This document shows, piece after piece, positions 52,307 through 61,350 of a stretch of DNA of 64,000 nucleotides. The translations under genes and the position numbers were made by a program. Location of the stretch: positions 1-64,000 of the forward strand of contig CALALX010000015.1 in the NCBI GenBank assembly GCA_937925635.1. The letters run 5' to 3'. This stretch comes from an uncultured Caulobacter sp. Lineage in GTDB: Bacteria; Pseudomonadota; Alphaproteobacteria; Caulobacterales; Caulobacteraceae. Position 1 is the first letter of the stretch. Each line of letters opens with the position of its first letter. Below the pieces are notes generated by a model. It did no database searches, was not told the origin of the DNA, and worked only from the letters and a program-made list of their open reading frames with translations.

Positions 52307-53530
52307 ATGTTGGTGAGTAGGTTCGACCCCGAGAGCGTCCGCGCCCAGTTCCCGATCCTGTCGCGCCGCGTGCACGACAGGCCGCTGGTCTATCTCGACA
52401 ACGCCGCCTCCGCCCAGAAGCCGCGGGCCGTGATCGAGGCGATCACCGGCGTGATGTCGGGCAGCTACGCCAACGTCCATCGCGGCCTGCACACGCTCGC
52501 CAACGAAACGACGGAAGCCTATGAAAAGGCCCGTGAAACCGTCGCGCGCTTCCTGGGTTGCGCGGTCACCGAAGTGGTCTTCACCAAGGGCGGCACCGAG
52601 GCCATCAACCTGGTCGCCAACACGGTGGGCCAGGGCCTGAAGGCCGGCGACGAGATTGTCGTCACCCAGATGGAGCACCACTCCAACATCGTGCCCTGGC
52701 ACCTGTTGCGCGAGCGGCAGGGCGTGGTGCTGCGCTTCGCGCCGGTGCTCGAGGACGGCTCGCTGGACATCGCCGGCACGAAGGCGCTGCTGAACGAGAA
52801 GACGAAGCTGGTCGCCTTCACCCAAATGTCGAACGTGCTGGGGACGATCAATCCGGTCGCCGAGCTGGTGAAGGCCGCCCACGCGGTCGGCGCGCTGGCG
52901 CTGGTCGACGGCTGCCAGGGCGCGGTGCATACGGCCGTGGACGTGAAGGCGCTGGACGCCGACTTCTATGTCGCCACCGGCCACAAGCTCTACGGTCCGA
53001 CCGGCATCGGCGTGCTCTACGGCAAGGCCGAGCGGCTGGCGGCCCTGCCGCCGTACCAGGGCGGCGGCGAGATGATCGGCATCGTCCGCGAGGACGAGAT
53101 CACCTACGCCGAGCCGCCGATGCGGTTCGAGGCCGGCACGCCGCCGATCATCGAGGCCATCGCCCTGGGCGCGGCGCTGGAATGGCTGATGGGCTTCGAT
53201 CGCGAGGCCATCGCCGCGCATGAGCGCAAACTCTACGACCGCGCGGTGGAACGCCTCGACGGCGCCAACTGGCTGCGCATCCTCGGCACGGCGCCGGGGA
53301 AGGGGGCCATCCTCAGCTTCACGGTCGAGGGCGCCCACGCCCATGACATCGCCCAGATCCTCGACCGACAGGGGGTGGCGGTCCGCGCCGGCACTCACTG
53401 CGCCGAGCCCCTGATGGCCCGCTTCGGCGTCACGTCGAGCGCCCGGGCCTCCTTCGCCCTATATAACACCGAGGCCGAGGCCGACGCGTTCGTGGACGCG
53501 CTGGTCAAGGCCCGCAGCTTCTTCGCCTGA
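52307..53530 (+). CDS. sufS: Cysteine desulfurase SufS
   Basis: The 407-residue group II desulfurase has the start VRAQFPILSRRVHDRPLVYL DNAASAQKP, PLP-Lys227 in YVATGHKLYGPTGIGVL and catalytic Cys365 in AGTHCAEPLMARFG. It delivers sulfur to the SufBCD scaffold. The ATG at 52307 is reported; the GTG two codons later has a better-placed gggggg site. No sufE is adjacent. Confidence 0.94.
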   Translation: MLVSRFDPESVRAQFPILSRRVHDRPLVYLDNAASAQKPRAVIEAITGVMSGSYANVHRGLHTLANETTEAYEKARETVARFLGCAVTEVVFTKGGTEAINLVANTVGQGLKAGDEIVVTQMEHHSNIVPWHLLRERQGVVLRFAPVLEDGSLDIAGTKALLNEKTKLVAFTQMSNVLGTINPVAELVKAAHAVGALALVDGCQGAVHTAVDVKALDADFYVATGHKLYGPTGIGVLYGKAERLAALPPYQGGGEMIGIVREDEITYAEPPMRFEAGTPPIIEAIALGAALEWLMGFDREAIAAHERKLYDRAVERLDGANWLRILGTAPGKGAILSFTVEGAHAHDIAQILDRQGVAVRAGTHCAEPLMARFGVTSSARASFALYNTEAEADAFVDALVKARSFFA

Positions 53531-53537
53531 GATCCCG

Positions 53538-53897
53538 ATGACCGAAGCGACCGCCGCAACCGAGACCGCGCCCGCCCTGAGCCAGGGCGAGCTCGACGCG
53601 CTGACCGATCAGCTGGTCGAGAAGCTGAAGACCGTGTTCGACCCGGAGATCCCGGTCGACATCTACGAGCTGGGCCTGATCTACAAGGTCGACGTCTCGG
53701 ACGACAAACATGTCCAGATCGACATGACCCTGACCGCGCCGGGCTGCCCGGTGGCCGGCGAGATGCCGGGCTGGGTCGAGGACGCGGTGATGGAAATCCC
53801 CGGCCTGAAATCCTGCACCGTCGACCTGGTCTTCGACCCGCCGTGGGACCCCTCGCGCATGAGCGACGAGGCCAAGCTCCAGCTGAACATGTTCTGA
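53538..53897 (+). CDS. SufT-like DUF59 (MIP18) Fe-S assembly protein
   Basis: The 119-residue product has KLKTVFDPEIPVDIYELGLI YKVDV and LTAPGCPVAGEMPGWVEDAV, typical of MIP18/DUF59 proteins in suf clusters, which help Fe-S maturation. The conserved Cys in APGCP is present. It follows sufS by seven bases. Confidence 0.88.
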   Translation: MTEATAATETAPALSQGELDALTDQLVEKLKTVFDPEIPVDIYELGLIYKVDVSDDKHVQIDMTLTAPGCPVAGEMPGWVEDAVMEIPGLKSCTVDLVFDPPWDPSRMSDEAKLQLNMF

Positions 53898-53911
53898 TGC
53901 ATACGCAATTT

Positions 53912-54018
53912 CCGCTCATCCCGGCGAATGCCGGGACCCAGATCCAATCTAAGCATTCAGGCCAGGGTTCCAGGTGCGCAGCTCGCAACTGGGTCCCGGC
54001 ATTCGCCGGGATGAGCGG
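53912..54018. repeat. Palindromic repeat with perfect 29-bp arms between sufT and sufA (family A)
   Basis: The arms ccgctcatcccggcgaatgc... (53912-53940) and their exact complement (53990-54018) flank 49 bases. The arm sequence is almost identical to the repeat at 10262-10364 in the ribosomal operon. It ends nine bases before the sufA start, so it abuts the ribosome-binding site. Confidence 0.9.
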
Positions 54019-54027
54019 GGTAGGGGA

Positions 54028-54438
54028 ATGGCCATGGAACTGACCCCGAGCGCCCGCACTCGCCGTCCGCGGCCCAAGGTCGTCACCCTCAGCGACGCCG
54101 CTGCGGCGCGCGTGAAGGAGATCATGGCCCGTAAGGCCCTTGAGGAGCCCGACAAGCCCTATGCGGGCCTGCGGGTGGGCGTGAAGAACGGCGGCTGCGC
54201 CGGCCAAGAGTACGTCCTTGAGTACGCCGAGACCGCCGATCCGCTGGACGAGGTGATCGAGGATCACGGCGTCACCATCCTGATCGACCCCAAGGCGGTG
54301 CTGTTCCTGATCGGCGCCGAGATCGACTACGAGGTCAGCCGGCTGAGCTCGAAGTTCGTGTTCCGCAATCCGAATGAGACAGACGCCTGCGGCTGCGGGG
54401 AAAGCGTCACCATCGTGCCGGCGGGCGAGCGGGGGTAG
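54028..54438 (+). CDS. sufA: A-type Fe-S carrier SufA/HesB-like
   Basis: The 136-residue protein has VVTLSDAAAARVKEIMARKA, LRVGVKNGGCAGQEYVLEY and ETDACGCGESVTI. The three cluster-binding Cys are C57, C121 and C123. It hands Fe-S clusters to target proteins. The ATG at 54028 (MAMELT) or 54034 may be used; both have taggggа-type purines nearby. It is the last gene of the suf cluster. Confidence 0.92.
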   Translation: MAMELTPSARTRRPRPKVVTLSDAAAARVKEIMARKALEEPDKPYAGLRVGVKNGGCAGQEYVLEYAETADPLDEVIEDHGVTILIDPKAVLFLIGAEIDYEVSRLSSKFVFRNPNETDACGCGESVTIVPAGERG

Positions 54439-54459
54439 CGAGGCCCTGGGGCGTTGCTC

Positions 54460-55254
54460 CTACGCCGCCGCCTTCGCCGCCGCCTGCGCCTTCCGTACCT
54501 CATCCGGCGCCGGGACCAGCACCGACTCTCGCACCGGCTCTCCGGTCGCCATGGCGATCAGTTCCTGGCTGCGGCCTTCGACGACCGCCTCCAGCCGGGC
54601 GAGGAACTCGCCGCGTTCCAGGCCCGTCGGAATCGGGTCGAGGAACTCGATGGTGGCCGTCCCGGGCTTCTTCACCGCCGACTGCTGTTCCCAGAACAGG
54701 CCCAGGTTCGTCGCCACCGGCACCACCGGCAGGTCGAAGTCGCGGCTCATGTAGTAGACGCCGGTCCGGTAGCGGAACCGTTCTCCGGGCTTGGCCAGGT
54801 TGCCCTCCGGATAGATCAGGATGCGGCGGCCTTCCTTGGCCACCTGGGCGGCGCTCTCCGACAGCGCCTTGCGGGCTTCGGGCCCGCCGCAGTTGTCGAC
54901 GATGATCGCGCCGAACTTGCGCAGGATGGCCCCGACCAGCGGGAAGCGCTCCATGTGGTCGCCGGTCACGAAGCTGAGATTCGGCACATTGGCGAACATC
55001 ACGAAGCCGTCACCCCAGCTGTGGTGCTTGGCGGCGATGATGAAGGCGCCCTGCGGCAGCTTCTCCTGCCCGCGCAGGTCGACCTTGATGCCGGCCAGGG
55101 CGTCCATCGCCCACAGCATGCGGTGGGTGTAGGTCTTGATCGCCCAGGTCATCGGCCCGCGGCCCGGCGCCAGGGCCAGGATGGCGGCGCTGAGGCCGTA
55201 GAAGATCGACAGCAGCCAGTAGTAGCCGTTGAAGAGCCGGTTGCGCAGGGTCAT
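54460..55254 (-). CDS. plsC: 1-acyl-sn-glycerol-3-phosphate acyltransferase
   Basis: The 264-residue enzyme has an N-terminal hydrophobic segment (LFNGYYWLLSIFYGLSAAIL) and the acyltransferase motifs AAKHHSWGDGF (HX4D), FGAIIVDNCGG and ILIYPEGNLAKPGE. It makes phosphatidic acid for phospholipids at the inner membrane. It starts 12 bases after the tetR stop and may be under its control. Confidence 0.9.
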   Translation of the reverse strand: MTLRNRLFNGYYWLLSIFYGLSAAILALAPGRGPMTWAIKTYTHRMLWAMDALAGIKVDLRGQEKLPQGAFIIAAKHHSWGDGFVMFANVPNLSFVTGDHMERFPLVGAILRKFGAIIVDNCGGPEARKALSESAAQVAKEGRRILIYPEGNLAKPGERFRYRTGVYYMSRDFDLPVVPVATNLGLFWEQQSAVKKPGTATIEFLDPIPTGLERGEFLARLEAVVEGRSQELIAMATGEPVRESVLVPAPDEVRKAQAAAKAAA

Positions 55255-55266
55255 CGCTTGCGGGTC

Positions 55267-55845
55267 CTAGCGGGCGAACAGCACGGCCTGGATGGCCGCG
55301 GTCATCAGGGGCGCGTGGGACGACAGCGGGTCGTCGCCGAGACGGCCGTAGGCCTTGTTCTGAGCGGTCTGGGTGATCACCCCGATCGCCATGGCGGCCA
55401 GCACCCGCGGGTCGGCCGGCGGCAGCTCGGCGGTGATCATCGCCGCCTTGATGATGTTCTCGGCAACCGTCACCGGATCCTTGCCGTCCTCCTGGTAGTA
55501 GGGAATGAAGCGGTGGATCTGGGTCAGGTGGAAGCTGAAGGTCAGCCAGTCCTCGTCCGCCACCTGGCAATAGGCGGCGACGATGGCGGCGGCTTTGGCC
55601 CGGACGCCGACCGCGCTGGCCGCGCTCTCCTCGATCAGGGTCGAGAGGCGGCGGTGCACGGTCATGAAGAGGGTGATCGCCAGCTCGTCCTTCGATCGGT
55701 AGTGGCGGTACAGCGCGCCCTCCGACACGCCCGCCTCGGCGGCGATGGCGCGGGTGGTGGCCGCGTCGACGCCGTCGCGAACGAAGACTTCCAGGGCGGC
55801 GCGCTCGATGCGAGGCTTGGCGGTGATACGGTGCGACTCTGTCAT
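55267..55845 (-). CDS. TetR-family transcriptional regulator
   Basis: The 192-residue protein has the N-terminal helix-turn-helix IERAALEVFVRDGVDAATTR AIAAEAGVSEGALYRHYRSK DEL and a variable ligand-binding C-terminal domain. It is encoded before plsC and divergent from a TfoX-domain gene. Two like-sequenced palindromes in the intergenic region suggest autoregulation; a fatty-acyl ligand is possible given plsC. Confidence 0.88.
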   Translation of the reverse strand: MTESHRITAKPRIERAALEVFVRDGVDAATTRAIAAEAGVSEGALYRHYRSKDELAITLFMTVHRRLSTLIEESAASAVGVRAKAAAIVAAYCQVADEDWLTFSFHLTQIHRFIPYYQEDGKDPVTVAENIIKAAMITAELPPADPRVLAAMAIGVITQTAQNKAYGRLGDDPLSSHAPLMTAAIQAVLFAR

Positions 55846-55846
55846 G

Positions 55847-55894
55847 TGATCATTTGCTCACGTTCGGTCGCGCTGCGCAATGAGCAAATGCTCA
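55847..55894. promoter_or_regulatory. Paired TetR-type operators between tetR and the TfoX-like gene
   Basis: TGATCATTTGCTCA (55847-55860) and TGAGCAAATGCTCA (55881-55894) are two near-palindromic 14-mers 34 bases apart, each on one side of the divergent promoters. The second is a 6+6 inverted repeat (TGAGCA / TGCTCA). They are the likely sites for the adjacent TetR protein. Confidence 0.6.
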
Positions 55895-55904
55895 CGGAGC
55901 GAGA

Positions 55905-56300
55905 ATGGCGGTCAGCCCCGATTTCCTCGAACACCTGCGGGAGCTGCTGGCGGGCTTGGGCCGCATCCAGGTGAAGAAGATGTTCGGCGGCGCCAGCCTG
56001 CAGGTCGACGACGCCTCGTTCGCTCTGGTGTTCGGCGAGACCCTGTATCTCAAGGTCGACGACGGCAATCGCGCGGCTTTCGAGGACGAGGGCTGCGCGC
56101 CGTTCACCTACACGTTCAAGGATGGCCGCACGGGCACGCTCGGCTACTGGACCCTACCGGAGGCGGCGCTGGACGATCCCGACGAGGCGGTGCGTTGGGC
56201 GCGGTTGGGGCTCGAGGCCGCCTTCCGCGCCCGTAAGCCGAAAACGAAGAAGGCCCGGGCGATGCGCGAGGACATCGGACCCGGGCCCTGGGATGGATAG
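55905..56300 (+). CDS. TfoX N-terminal domain protein
   Basis: The 131-residue product has FLEHLRELLAGLGRIQVKKM FGGASLQVDDASFALVFGET LYLKVDD and YTFKDGRTGTLGYWTLPEAA L, the TfoX/Sxy N-terminal pattern. It lacks the C-terminal TfoX domain. TfoX regulates competence in gammaproteobacteria; a similar role here is not shown. The C-terminus is basic (ARKPKTKKARAMRED). Confidence 0.87.
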   Translation: MAVSPDFLEHLRELLAGLGRIQVKKMFGGASLQVDDASFALVFGETLYLKVDDGNRAAFEDEGCAPFTYTFKDGRTGTLGYWTLPEAALDDPDEAVRWARLGLEAAFRARKPKTKKARAMREDIGPGPWDG

Positions 56301-56311
56301 TGGGGCGGGGC

Positions 56312-57115
56312 TTACCGCCCCTTGAACGCCGCCACGCGCTTTTGCAGGAAGGCGCTGACGCCCTCGATGAAGTCCTCGCTCTTGCCGGCGACCTTCTGGG
56401 CCTTACGTTCGGCGGTCAGCTGACCGTTCCAGTCGTTGTCGAGGCCTTCCCAGATCAGCTTGCGGATCGCGCCCAGCGACGCCGGGCCGGAAGCCAGCTC
56501 CTTGGCCAGGGCGATGGCGGCGGTCTTCAGGTCAGCGTCCTCGACGACGCGGTTGACCAGGCCCCATTCCAGCGCCTTGGCGGCGCTGATCTTCTCGCCG
56601 AGCAGCGCCATCTCCATGGCCCGGGCGCGGCCGACGGCGCGGGTCAGCAGGTAGGTGGAGCCGCCGTCCGGCACCAGGCCGATGCGCCGGAAGGCCTGCA
56701 GGAAGTAGGCGCTCTCGGCGGCGATGATCAGGTCGCCGAGCAGGGCGAACGAGCAGCCGACGCCGGCCGCGGCGCCGTTGACGGCGGTGACCAGCGGCAC
56801 GGGCAGGTCGCGCATCTGGCTGACCAGCGGGTTGTAGACCGTCTCCAGCGCCCGGCCGGCGTCGGGCTTGCCGTCGACGTCCAGCTCACGGCCGGCGGCC
56901 CCGCCGCCGCCGAGGTTGGCGCCCGAGCAGAAGCCGCGGCCTTCGCCCGTCAGCACGACAGCCCTTGCGGGCAGGTTGCCGGCGGCGATGTTCGAGAAGG
57001 CGTGCGACAGTTCGGTGGCCAGGTCCAGGCCGGCCGCGTTCATGGTGGCCGGGTCGTTCAGGGTCACCACGGCGACGCCGTCGGTCACCTCGACCTTGAT
57101 CTTCGTGTAGTCCAT
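56312..57115 (-). CDS. Enoyl-CoA hydratase/isomerase family protein
   Basis: The 267-residue crotonase has VAVVTLNDPATMNAAGLDLA, AVVLTGEGRGFCSGANLGGG G and PVPLVTAVNGAAAGVGCSFA LLGDLIIAAESAYF (oxyanion loop). The later segment GLVPDGGSTYLLTRAVGRAR A resembles PaaG-type isomerases. It acts in fatty-acid or aromatic-CoA degradation. The ATG at 57115 follows agggaga. Confidence 0.9.
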   Translation of the reverse strand: MDYTKIKVEVTDGVAVVTLNDPATMNAAGLDLATELSHAFSNIAAGNLPARAVVLTGEGRGFCSGANLGGGGAAGRELDVDGKPDAGRALETVYNPLVSQMRDLPVPLVTAVNGAAAGVGCSFALLGDLIIAAESAYFLQAFRRIGLVPDGGSTYLLTRAVGRARAMEMALLGEKISAAKALEWGLVNRVVEDADLKTAAIALAKELASGPASLGAIRKLIWEGLDNDWNGQLTAERKAQKVAGKSEDFIEGVSAFLQKRVAAFKGR

Positions 57116-57192
57116 GACGGGTCTCCCTGAAGGCTCGTTCTCGTTGCCGGCAGGGTAAGCGCGGATAACGCGGCGGAAGACCAGAGAAAAGT

Positions 57193-58335
57193 TCAGGCCG
57201 CCGCCTGGCGGTAGTAGCGGAACAACAGCACCACCAGACCTGCCGCAGCGACCAGGGCGGTGAGGATGGGGACCGAGAGCGGCAGCCCCAGGGCCGCGAG
57301 CCCCGCCGCGCCCGCGCAGCCGGCGAAGCAGCCGAGGTCCCAGGCCCCTTCGGTGGCGATGTGGAAGCGGGTCGTGCACCGCGAGGCCTTGGACAGGTTG
57401 TAGACCGGCGTCATCAGCACCGGCGTCACCAGCGCCACGATCAGGCCTCCGGCGGCGTTGGCGATCACCGCCAGCCAGGGTGTCCCGAGGCTGAACGCGC
57501 GCATCAGGAGGACGATGGCGACGGCGGCATAGGCGACGATCACCGCCCTGCGTCCCTGGCCCGCGTCGATCGCCCGGCCCAGCGCCAGCCCGCCCACCGC
57601 GCCGGTCAGGGCCGCGACCGCCGCCGCGCCGCCGAACGCCGCGAAGCTCTCGCCGAGGCTCAGGAACAGCGCGATCAGCCAGGTGAAATGGTAGCCGGCG
57701 GCCATGAAGCCGTCGCCGATCATGAGGCCCAGGCCCGTCCTGGGGACGCGGTAGTTGTCCGGCGCCTCGCGAGCCACGGCGATGTTCGGCGCGCCGATCA
57801 GGGGCAGGGCGGCCGAGGCCATGATCAGGGCGACCAGAGAGAAGGTGACCGGCCCGCCCAACGTCGTCAGCCCCCAGGCGCCGAGCAGCGGAGCCACGAC
57901 GCCCACGCCCGCCACGATCGCCTCCCGCAGGCCGACCTGGCCGCCTCGACGATCGGGGTCGCCCAGCGCCGCGAAATAGGCGTGAAAGCACAGCCAGTAG
58001 AGCAGATAGCCGAGCGAGCTGAACAGGCAGACGGCGACGAGGGGCCAGCCTGGTCCAGTGATCTGGCCGATCAGCACATAGCTCGCAGCCGAGAGCAGGG
58101 TGCCGGCGATCAGCAGCGGCTTGACCCCGAAGCGGACGGCGAGCGGCAGGACGGCCGGTCGGATCAGAAATCGTCCGCCGACGATACCGGCCTGATAGAG
58201 CAAGGCGATCGGGACCGGGACGCCGGCCTTGAGCAGAAAGACCAGCATGAAGATGCCGCCCGCCGCCGAGGCGAACGACTGGATGGCGTAGTGGAGGGTC
58301 GCGCGACGGATCGCGCGGTCATCGGATTGAGGCAT
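57193..58335 (-). CDS. MFS-type transporter
   Basis: The 380-residue protein has 10-12 hydrophobic helices, for example IQSFASAAGGIFMLVFLLKA and LLIAGTLLSAASYVLIGQIT. No classic motif A is seen, and the family is a divergent MFS group. The ATG at 58335 (MPQSDDRAIRRATLHYAIQS) is chosen; a GTG 33 bases upstream is possible. The substrate is unknown. Confidence 0.72.
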   Translation of the reverse strand: MPQSDDRAIRRATLHYAIQSFASAAGGIFMLVFLLKAGVPVPIALLYQAGIVGGRFLIRPAVLPLAVRFGVKPLLIAGTLLSAASYVLIGQITGPGWPLVAVCLFSSLGYLLYWLCFHAYFAALGDPDRRGGQVGLREAIVAGVGVVAPLLGAWGLTTLGGPVTFSLVALIMASAALPLIGAPNIAVAREAPDNYRVPRTGLGLMIGDGFMAAGYHFTWLIALFLSLGESFAAFGGAAAVAALTGAVGGLALGRAIDAGQGRRAVIVAYAAVAIVLLMRAFSLGTPWLAVIANAAGGLIVALVTPVLMTPVYNLSKASRCTTRFHIATEGAWDLGCFAGCAGAAGLAALGLPLSVPILTALVAAAGLVVLLFRYYRQAAA

Positions 58336-58512
58336 GGGAGCCGAAAGTCTGGGTGTGAAAGCAGTCACGCCCGGCGCGGGGCGTCGGGCGATGCGATGCG
58401 GTGGTCCGGCCTCGGCCAGGACTTATCGGATGCGTTCACACATGAGCGGGGCGCTCCCTCGGATGGCGAAGGTCTCGCACGGCCCTGGAAGGCCGGCAAG
58501 CCCGCCGTGTCC

Positions 58513-59568
58513 TCAGGCGGCGACGGCGACGCGCTCGGCGTTGGTGACCCGGTTGCGGCCGCTCCGCTTGGACGCGTACAGGGCCGCGTCGGCGCGCTCC
58601 ATGACACAGACGCCGCTTTCACCGTCGCGACGGGTGGCCAGGCCCGAAGAGATGGTCACGGTGCCGAGGTCCTCGTTGGTCGAGCGGCGCTTGAGCATGC
58701 GGGAGGCGACTTCCTCGCGGATCTCTTCCAGGCAGCGTTCGACGATTGCGGCATCCTCGCCGGGGAAGATCATCGCGAACTCCTCGCCGCCGTAGCGGGC
58801 CGAGAAGCGCGGCGTGCAGCCGAGGCGGCCGATGACGCTGGCGACGTAGCGGATGACCTGGTCGCCGGTCTGATGGCCCCAGGTGTCGTTGAAGTTCTTG
58901 AAGTGGTCGATGTCGAGCACCGCCACGGTGAGAACCGTGCCGTTTTCGTCCGCTTCGGCGCAGGCGCGCGCGAACTCGTCGTCGAAGGCCTTGCGGTTGG
59001 CGAGATTGGTCAGGCCGTCGGTGGTGGCGTCGCGGCGGACCTGTTCCAGGTACTCGCGCAGGCGCTGCACTTCGCTGGTCGACTCGGCCAGGCGCTTTTC
59101 GAGCGACTTGTTTTCCTTCTGCACCCGGCGGGTCGCGGTCGACAGGGAGTCGACCATCGCCTTGATCTGGGTGGCGTCCTTGGCGTCCGTCAGGCCCTTG
59201 CCAGCGCTGGCAAGGGTTTCGCCGTAGCTCTGGTTCGACTTCTGGGCGTCGCGAATGGCCAGCGAGACGGCGGCCAGTTCCTTGGACAGCTGATCCCCGG
59301 CATCGCGGATCTGTTCGTTCAGGCGGGCCTTGGCGAGGTAGGCGGCGGCGAGTTCCTCGCTGACCGTCTCGGTCATCGGCTCGCCGGATTCGATCAACCG
59401 GTTCAGCTCGCGGGCCAGGGCGCCGGTCGGATCGGCCACGAAGTGAGACCAGAGCTCGAAGTTCAGCGGGGTCGGCCAGACGGCGTGGAGTTCCATGACC
59501 TCAAGCGTGCGGTGCGCGACCTTGTAGGCTTCAGGACCCCGCATGGTGGTTTCGACGTCGGCCGACAT
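58513..59568 (-). CDS. Diguanylate cyclase (GGDEF)
   Basis: The 351-residue protein has an N-terminal helical region with a segment LHAVWPTPLNFELWSHFVAD P found in a Caulobacter cyclase group. A coiled coil (about 110-185) and an active GGDEF domain with DIDHFKNFNDTWGHQTGDQV and RYGGEEFAM follow. No RxxD inhibitory site is visible at the usual position. It makes c-di-GMP from GTP. The ATG at 59568 follows ggggga. Confidence 0.92.
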   Translation of the reverse strand: MSADVETTMRGPEAYKVAHRTLEVMELHAVWPTPLNFELWSHFVADPTGALARELNRLIESGEPMTETVSEELAAAYLAKARLNEQIRDAGDQLSKELAAVSLAIRDAQKSNQSYGETLASAGKGLTDAKDATQIKAMVDSLSTATRRVQKENKSLEKRLAESTSEVQRLREYLEQVRRDATTDGLTNLANRKAFDDEFARACAEADENGTVLTVAVLDIDHFKNFNDTWGHQTGDQVIRYVASVIGRLGCTPRFSARYGGEEFAMIFPGEDAAIVERCLEEIREEVASRMLKRRSTNEDLGTVTISSGLATRRDGESGVCVMERADAALYASKRSGRNRVTNAERVAVAA

Positions 59569-59765
59569 TCGTGCACTCCCCCTTGGCCAGACCGCTCGGT
59601 TCTGGAGCGGCCGTGGGCTGTAGCGGGCGAAGGCTATGACCAAAGGCCCCAACGACTGGTTAAAGGCGCAGAACGCGGTTCGCTTGCGGCGCGGGCCGGC
59701 AGTCGTCATTCTGATCGCCGATCACCTGAGCCGGGGGCAGCCCGGCCGCCTGGAGGACCCGTCAG

Positions 59766-61223
59766 ATGAACGCCCACGCCAACCTCGGCGCCGAGGACCA
59801 CAAGGCCGCGATGCTCGCCATTCTCGACCGTCAGAAGGCCGCGCATCTGCGGGACGGCGCGCCGTCCGCCGAGCAGCGGATCGAACGGCTCGACCGCTGC
59901 ATCGGCTTGCTGGTCGACCACGCCAGCGACATCCAGGAGGCGATCAACGCCGATTTCGGCAATCGCTCGCGGGAGGCGACCCTGTTGACCGACGTCAGCG
60001 GCTCGATCGGCCCGCTGAAACACGCGAAGGAAAACCTGCGCAAATGGATGAAGGGTGAGAAGCGCAAGACCACGCCCGCCATCCTCGGCCTGTTCGGCGC
60101 CAAGGCGGAGGTGGTCTACCAGCCCAAGGGCGTGGTCGGCGTGATCAGTCCGTGGAACTTCCCGGTCAACCTGACCTTCGCGCCGCTGGCCGGCATCCTG
60201 GCGGCGGGCAATCGGGCGATGATCAAGCCCTCGGAATTCACGCCCGTCACCTCCGAACTGATGAAGACCATGTTCGGCAAGGTGTTCAGCGAGGAAGAAA
60301 TCGCCGTGATCACCGGCGGCCCGGAGGTCGGCCAGGCCTTCGCTGGACTGCCCTTCGACCACATGATCTTCACGGGCGCGACCTCGATCGCCCGTCACGT
60401 CATGCGCGCCGCCGCCGAGAACCTGGTGCCCCTGACGCTGGAGCTCGGCGGCAAGAGCCCGGTGATCCTGTCCGAGAGCGCCGATATCGCCACGGCCGCC
60501 GCGCGGATCATGAACGGCAAGACCCTCAACGCCGGCCAGATCTGCCTGGCGCCCGACTACGTCCTGGCCCCCGAGAGCAAGGTCGGCGAGTTCGTGAAGG
60601 AGGCTCAGGGCGCCGTCGGCCGCATGTTCCCGACCCTCAAGGACAACCCCGACTACACCGCCGTCATCGCGCAGCGGCACTATGACCGCATCAAGGGCTA
60701 CATCGACGAGGCGCGCGAGAAGGGCGCTCAGATTGTCGAGATCAACCCCGCCGGCGAAGACTTCAGCCAGCAGGAACATCGCAAGATCCCGCCGACCCTC
60801 ATCCTCAACCCGACCGACGACATGAAGGTCATGCAGGAGGAGATCTTCGGTCCGGTCCTGCCGGTGAAGACCTACAAGCAGGTTGACGAGGCGCTCGACT
60901 ACATCAACGGCCACGATCGGCCGCTCGGCCTCTACTGGTTCGGCGCGGACGAGGGCGAGAAGACGAAGGTGCTGGAACACACCACCAGCGGCGGCGTCAC
61001 GGTCAATGACGTGATCATGCACGTCGCCCAGGAAGAGCTGCCGTTCGGCGGCGTCGGGCCGTCGGGCATGGGCAGCTATCACGGCCACGACGGCTTCAAG
61101 GAGTTCAGCCACCGCAAGGCCATCTACACTCAGCTGAAGAAGGACATCGGCCCGTTGGTGGCGATGCGGCCGCCCTACGGTCCGGCCATCCGCAAGATGC
61201 TGGGCGCGCAGGTCAAGCGCTGA
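59766..61223 (+). CDS. Aldehyde dehydrogenase, coniferyl-aldehyde-dehydrogenase type
   Basis: The 485-residue enzyme has VVGVISPWNFPVNLTFAPLA, Glu226 in LTLELGGKSP and catalytic Cys260 in NAGQICLAPDY. The C-terminal part ends GMGSYHGHDGFKEFSHRKAI Y. This class-3-like ALDH pattern fits CalB-type enzymes that oxidise aromatic or aliphatic aldehydes with NAD(P)+. The natural substrate is uncertain. Confidence 0.9.
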   Translation: MNAHANLGAEDHKAAMLAILDRQKAAHLRDGAPSAEQRIERLDRCIGLLVDHASDIQEAINADFGNRSREATLLTDVSGSIGPLKHAKENLRKWMKGEKRKTTPAILGLFGAKAEVVYQPKGVVGVISPWNFPVNLTFAPLAGILAAGNRAMIKPSEFTPVTSELMKTMFGKVFSEEEIAVITGGPEVGQAFAGLPFDHMIFTGATSIARHVMRAAAENLVPLTLELGGKSPVILSESADIATAAARIMNGKTLNAGQICLAPDYVLAPESKVGEFVKEAQGAVGRMFPTLKDNPDYTAVIAQRHYDRIKGYIDEAREKGAQIVEINPAGEDFSQQEHRKIPPTLILNPTDDMKVMQEEIFGPVLPVKTYKQVDEALDYINGHDRPLGLYWFGADEGEKTKVLEHTTSGGVTVNDVIMHVAQEELPFGGVGPSGMGSYHGHDGFKEFSHRKAIYTQLKKDIGPLVAMRPPYGPAIRKMLGAQVKR

Positions 61224-61350
61224 CGCGAGGCGGCGGGGGCGACCCCGCCGTTCATCCTGGCGTCAGGCGATCTGTCGTATTGAAGCCGTGATGGCGACGC
61301 ACGATAGGGTCGCCACGGGTTCATCCGGACCCGGAACAGTGGAGTCATCA

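Noticed and set aside
50088..54018. Regularly spaced repeats as a possible CRISPR array
   Set aside because: The repeats are long palindromes separated by whole genes, of different sequence classes, with no spacers or cas genes.
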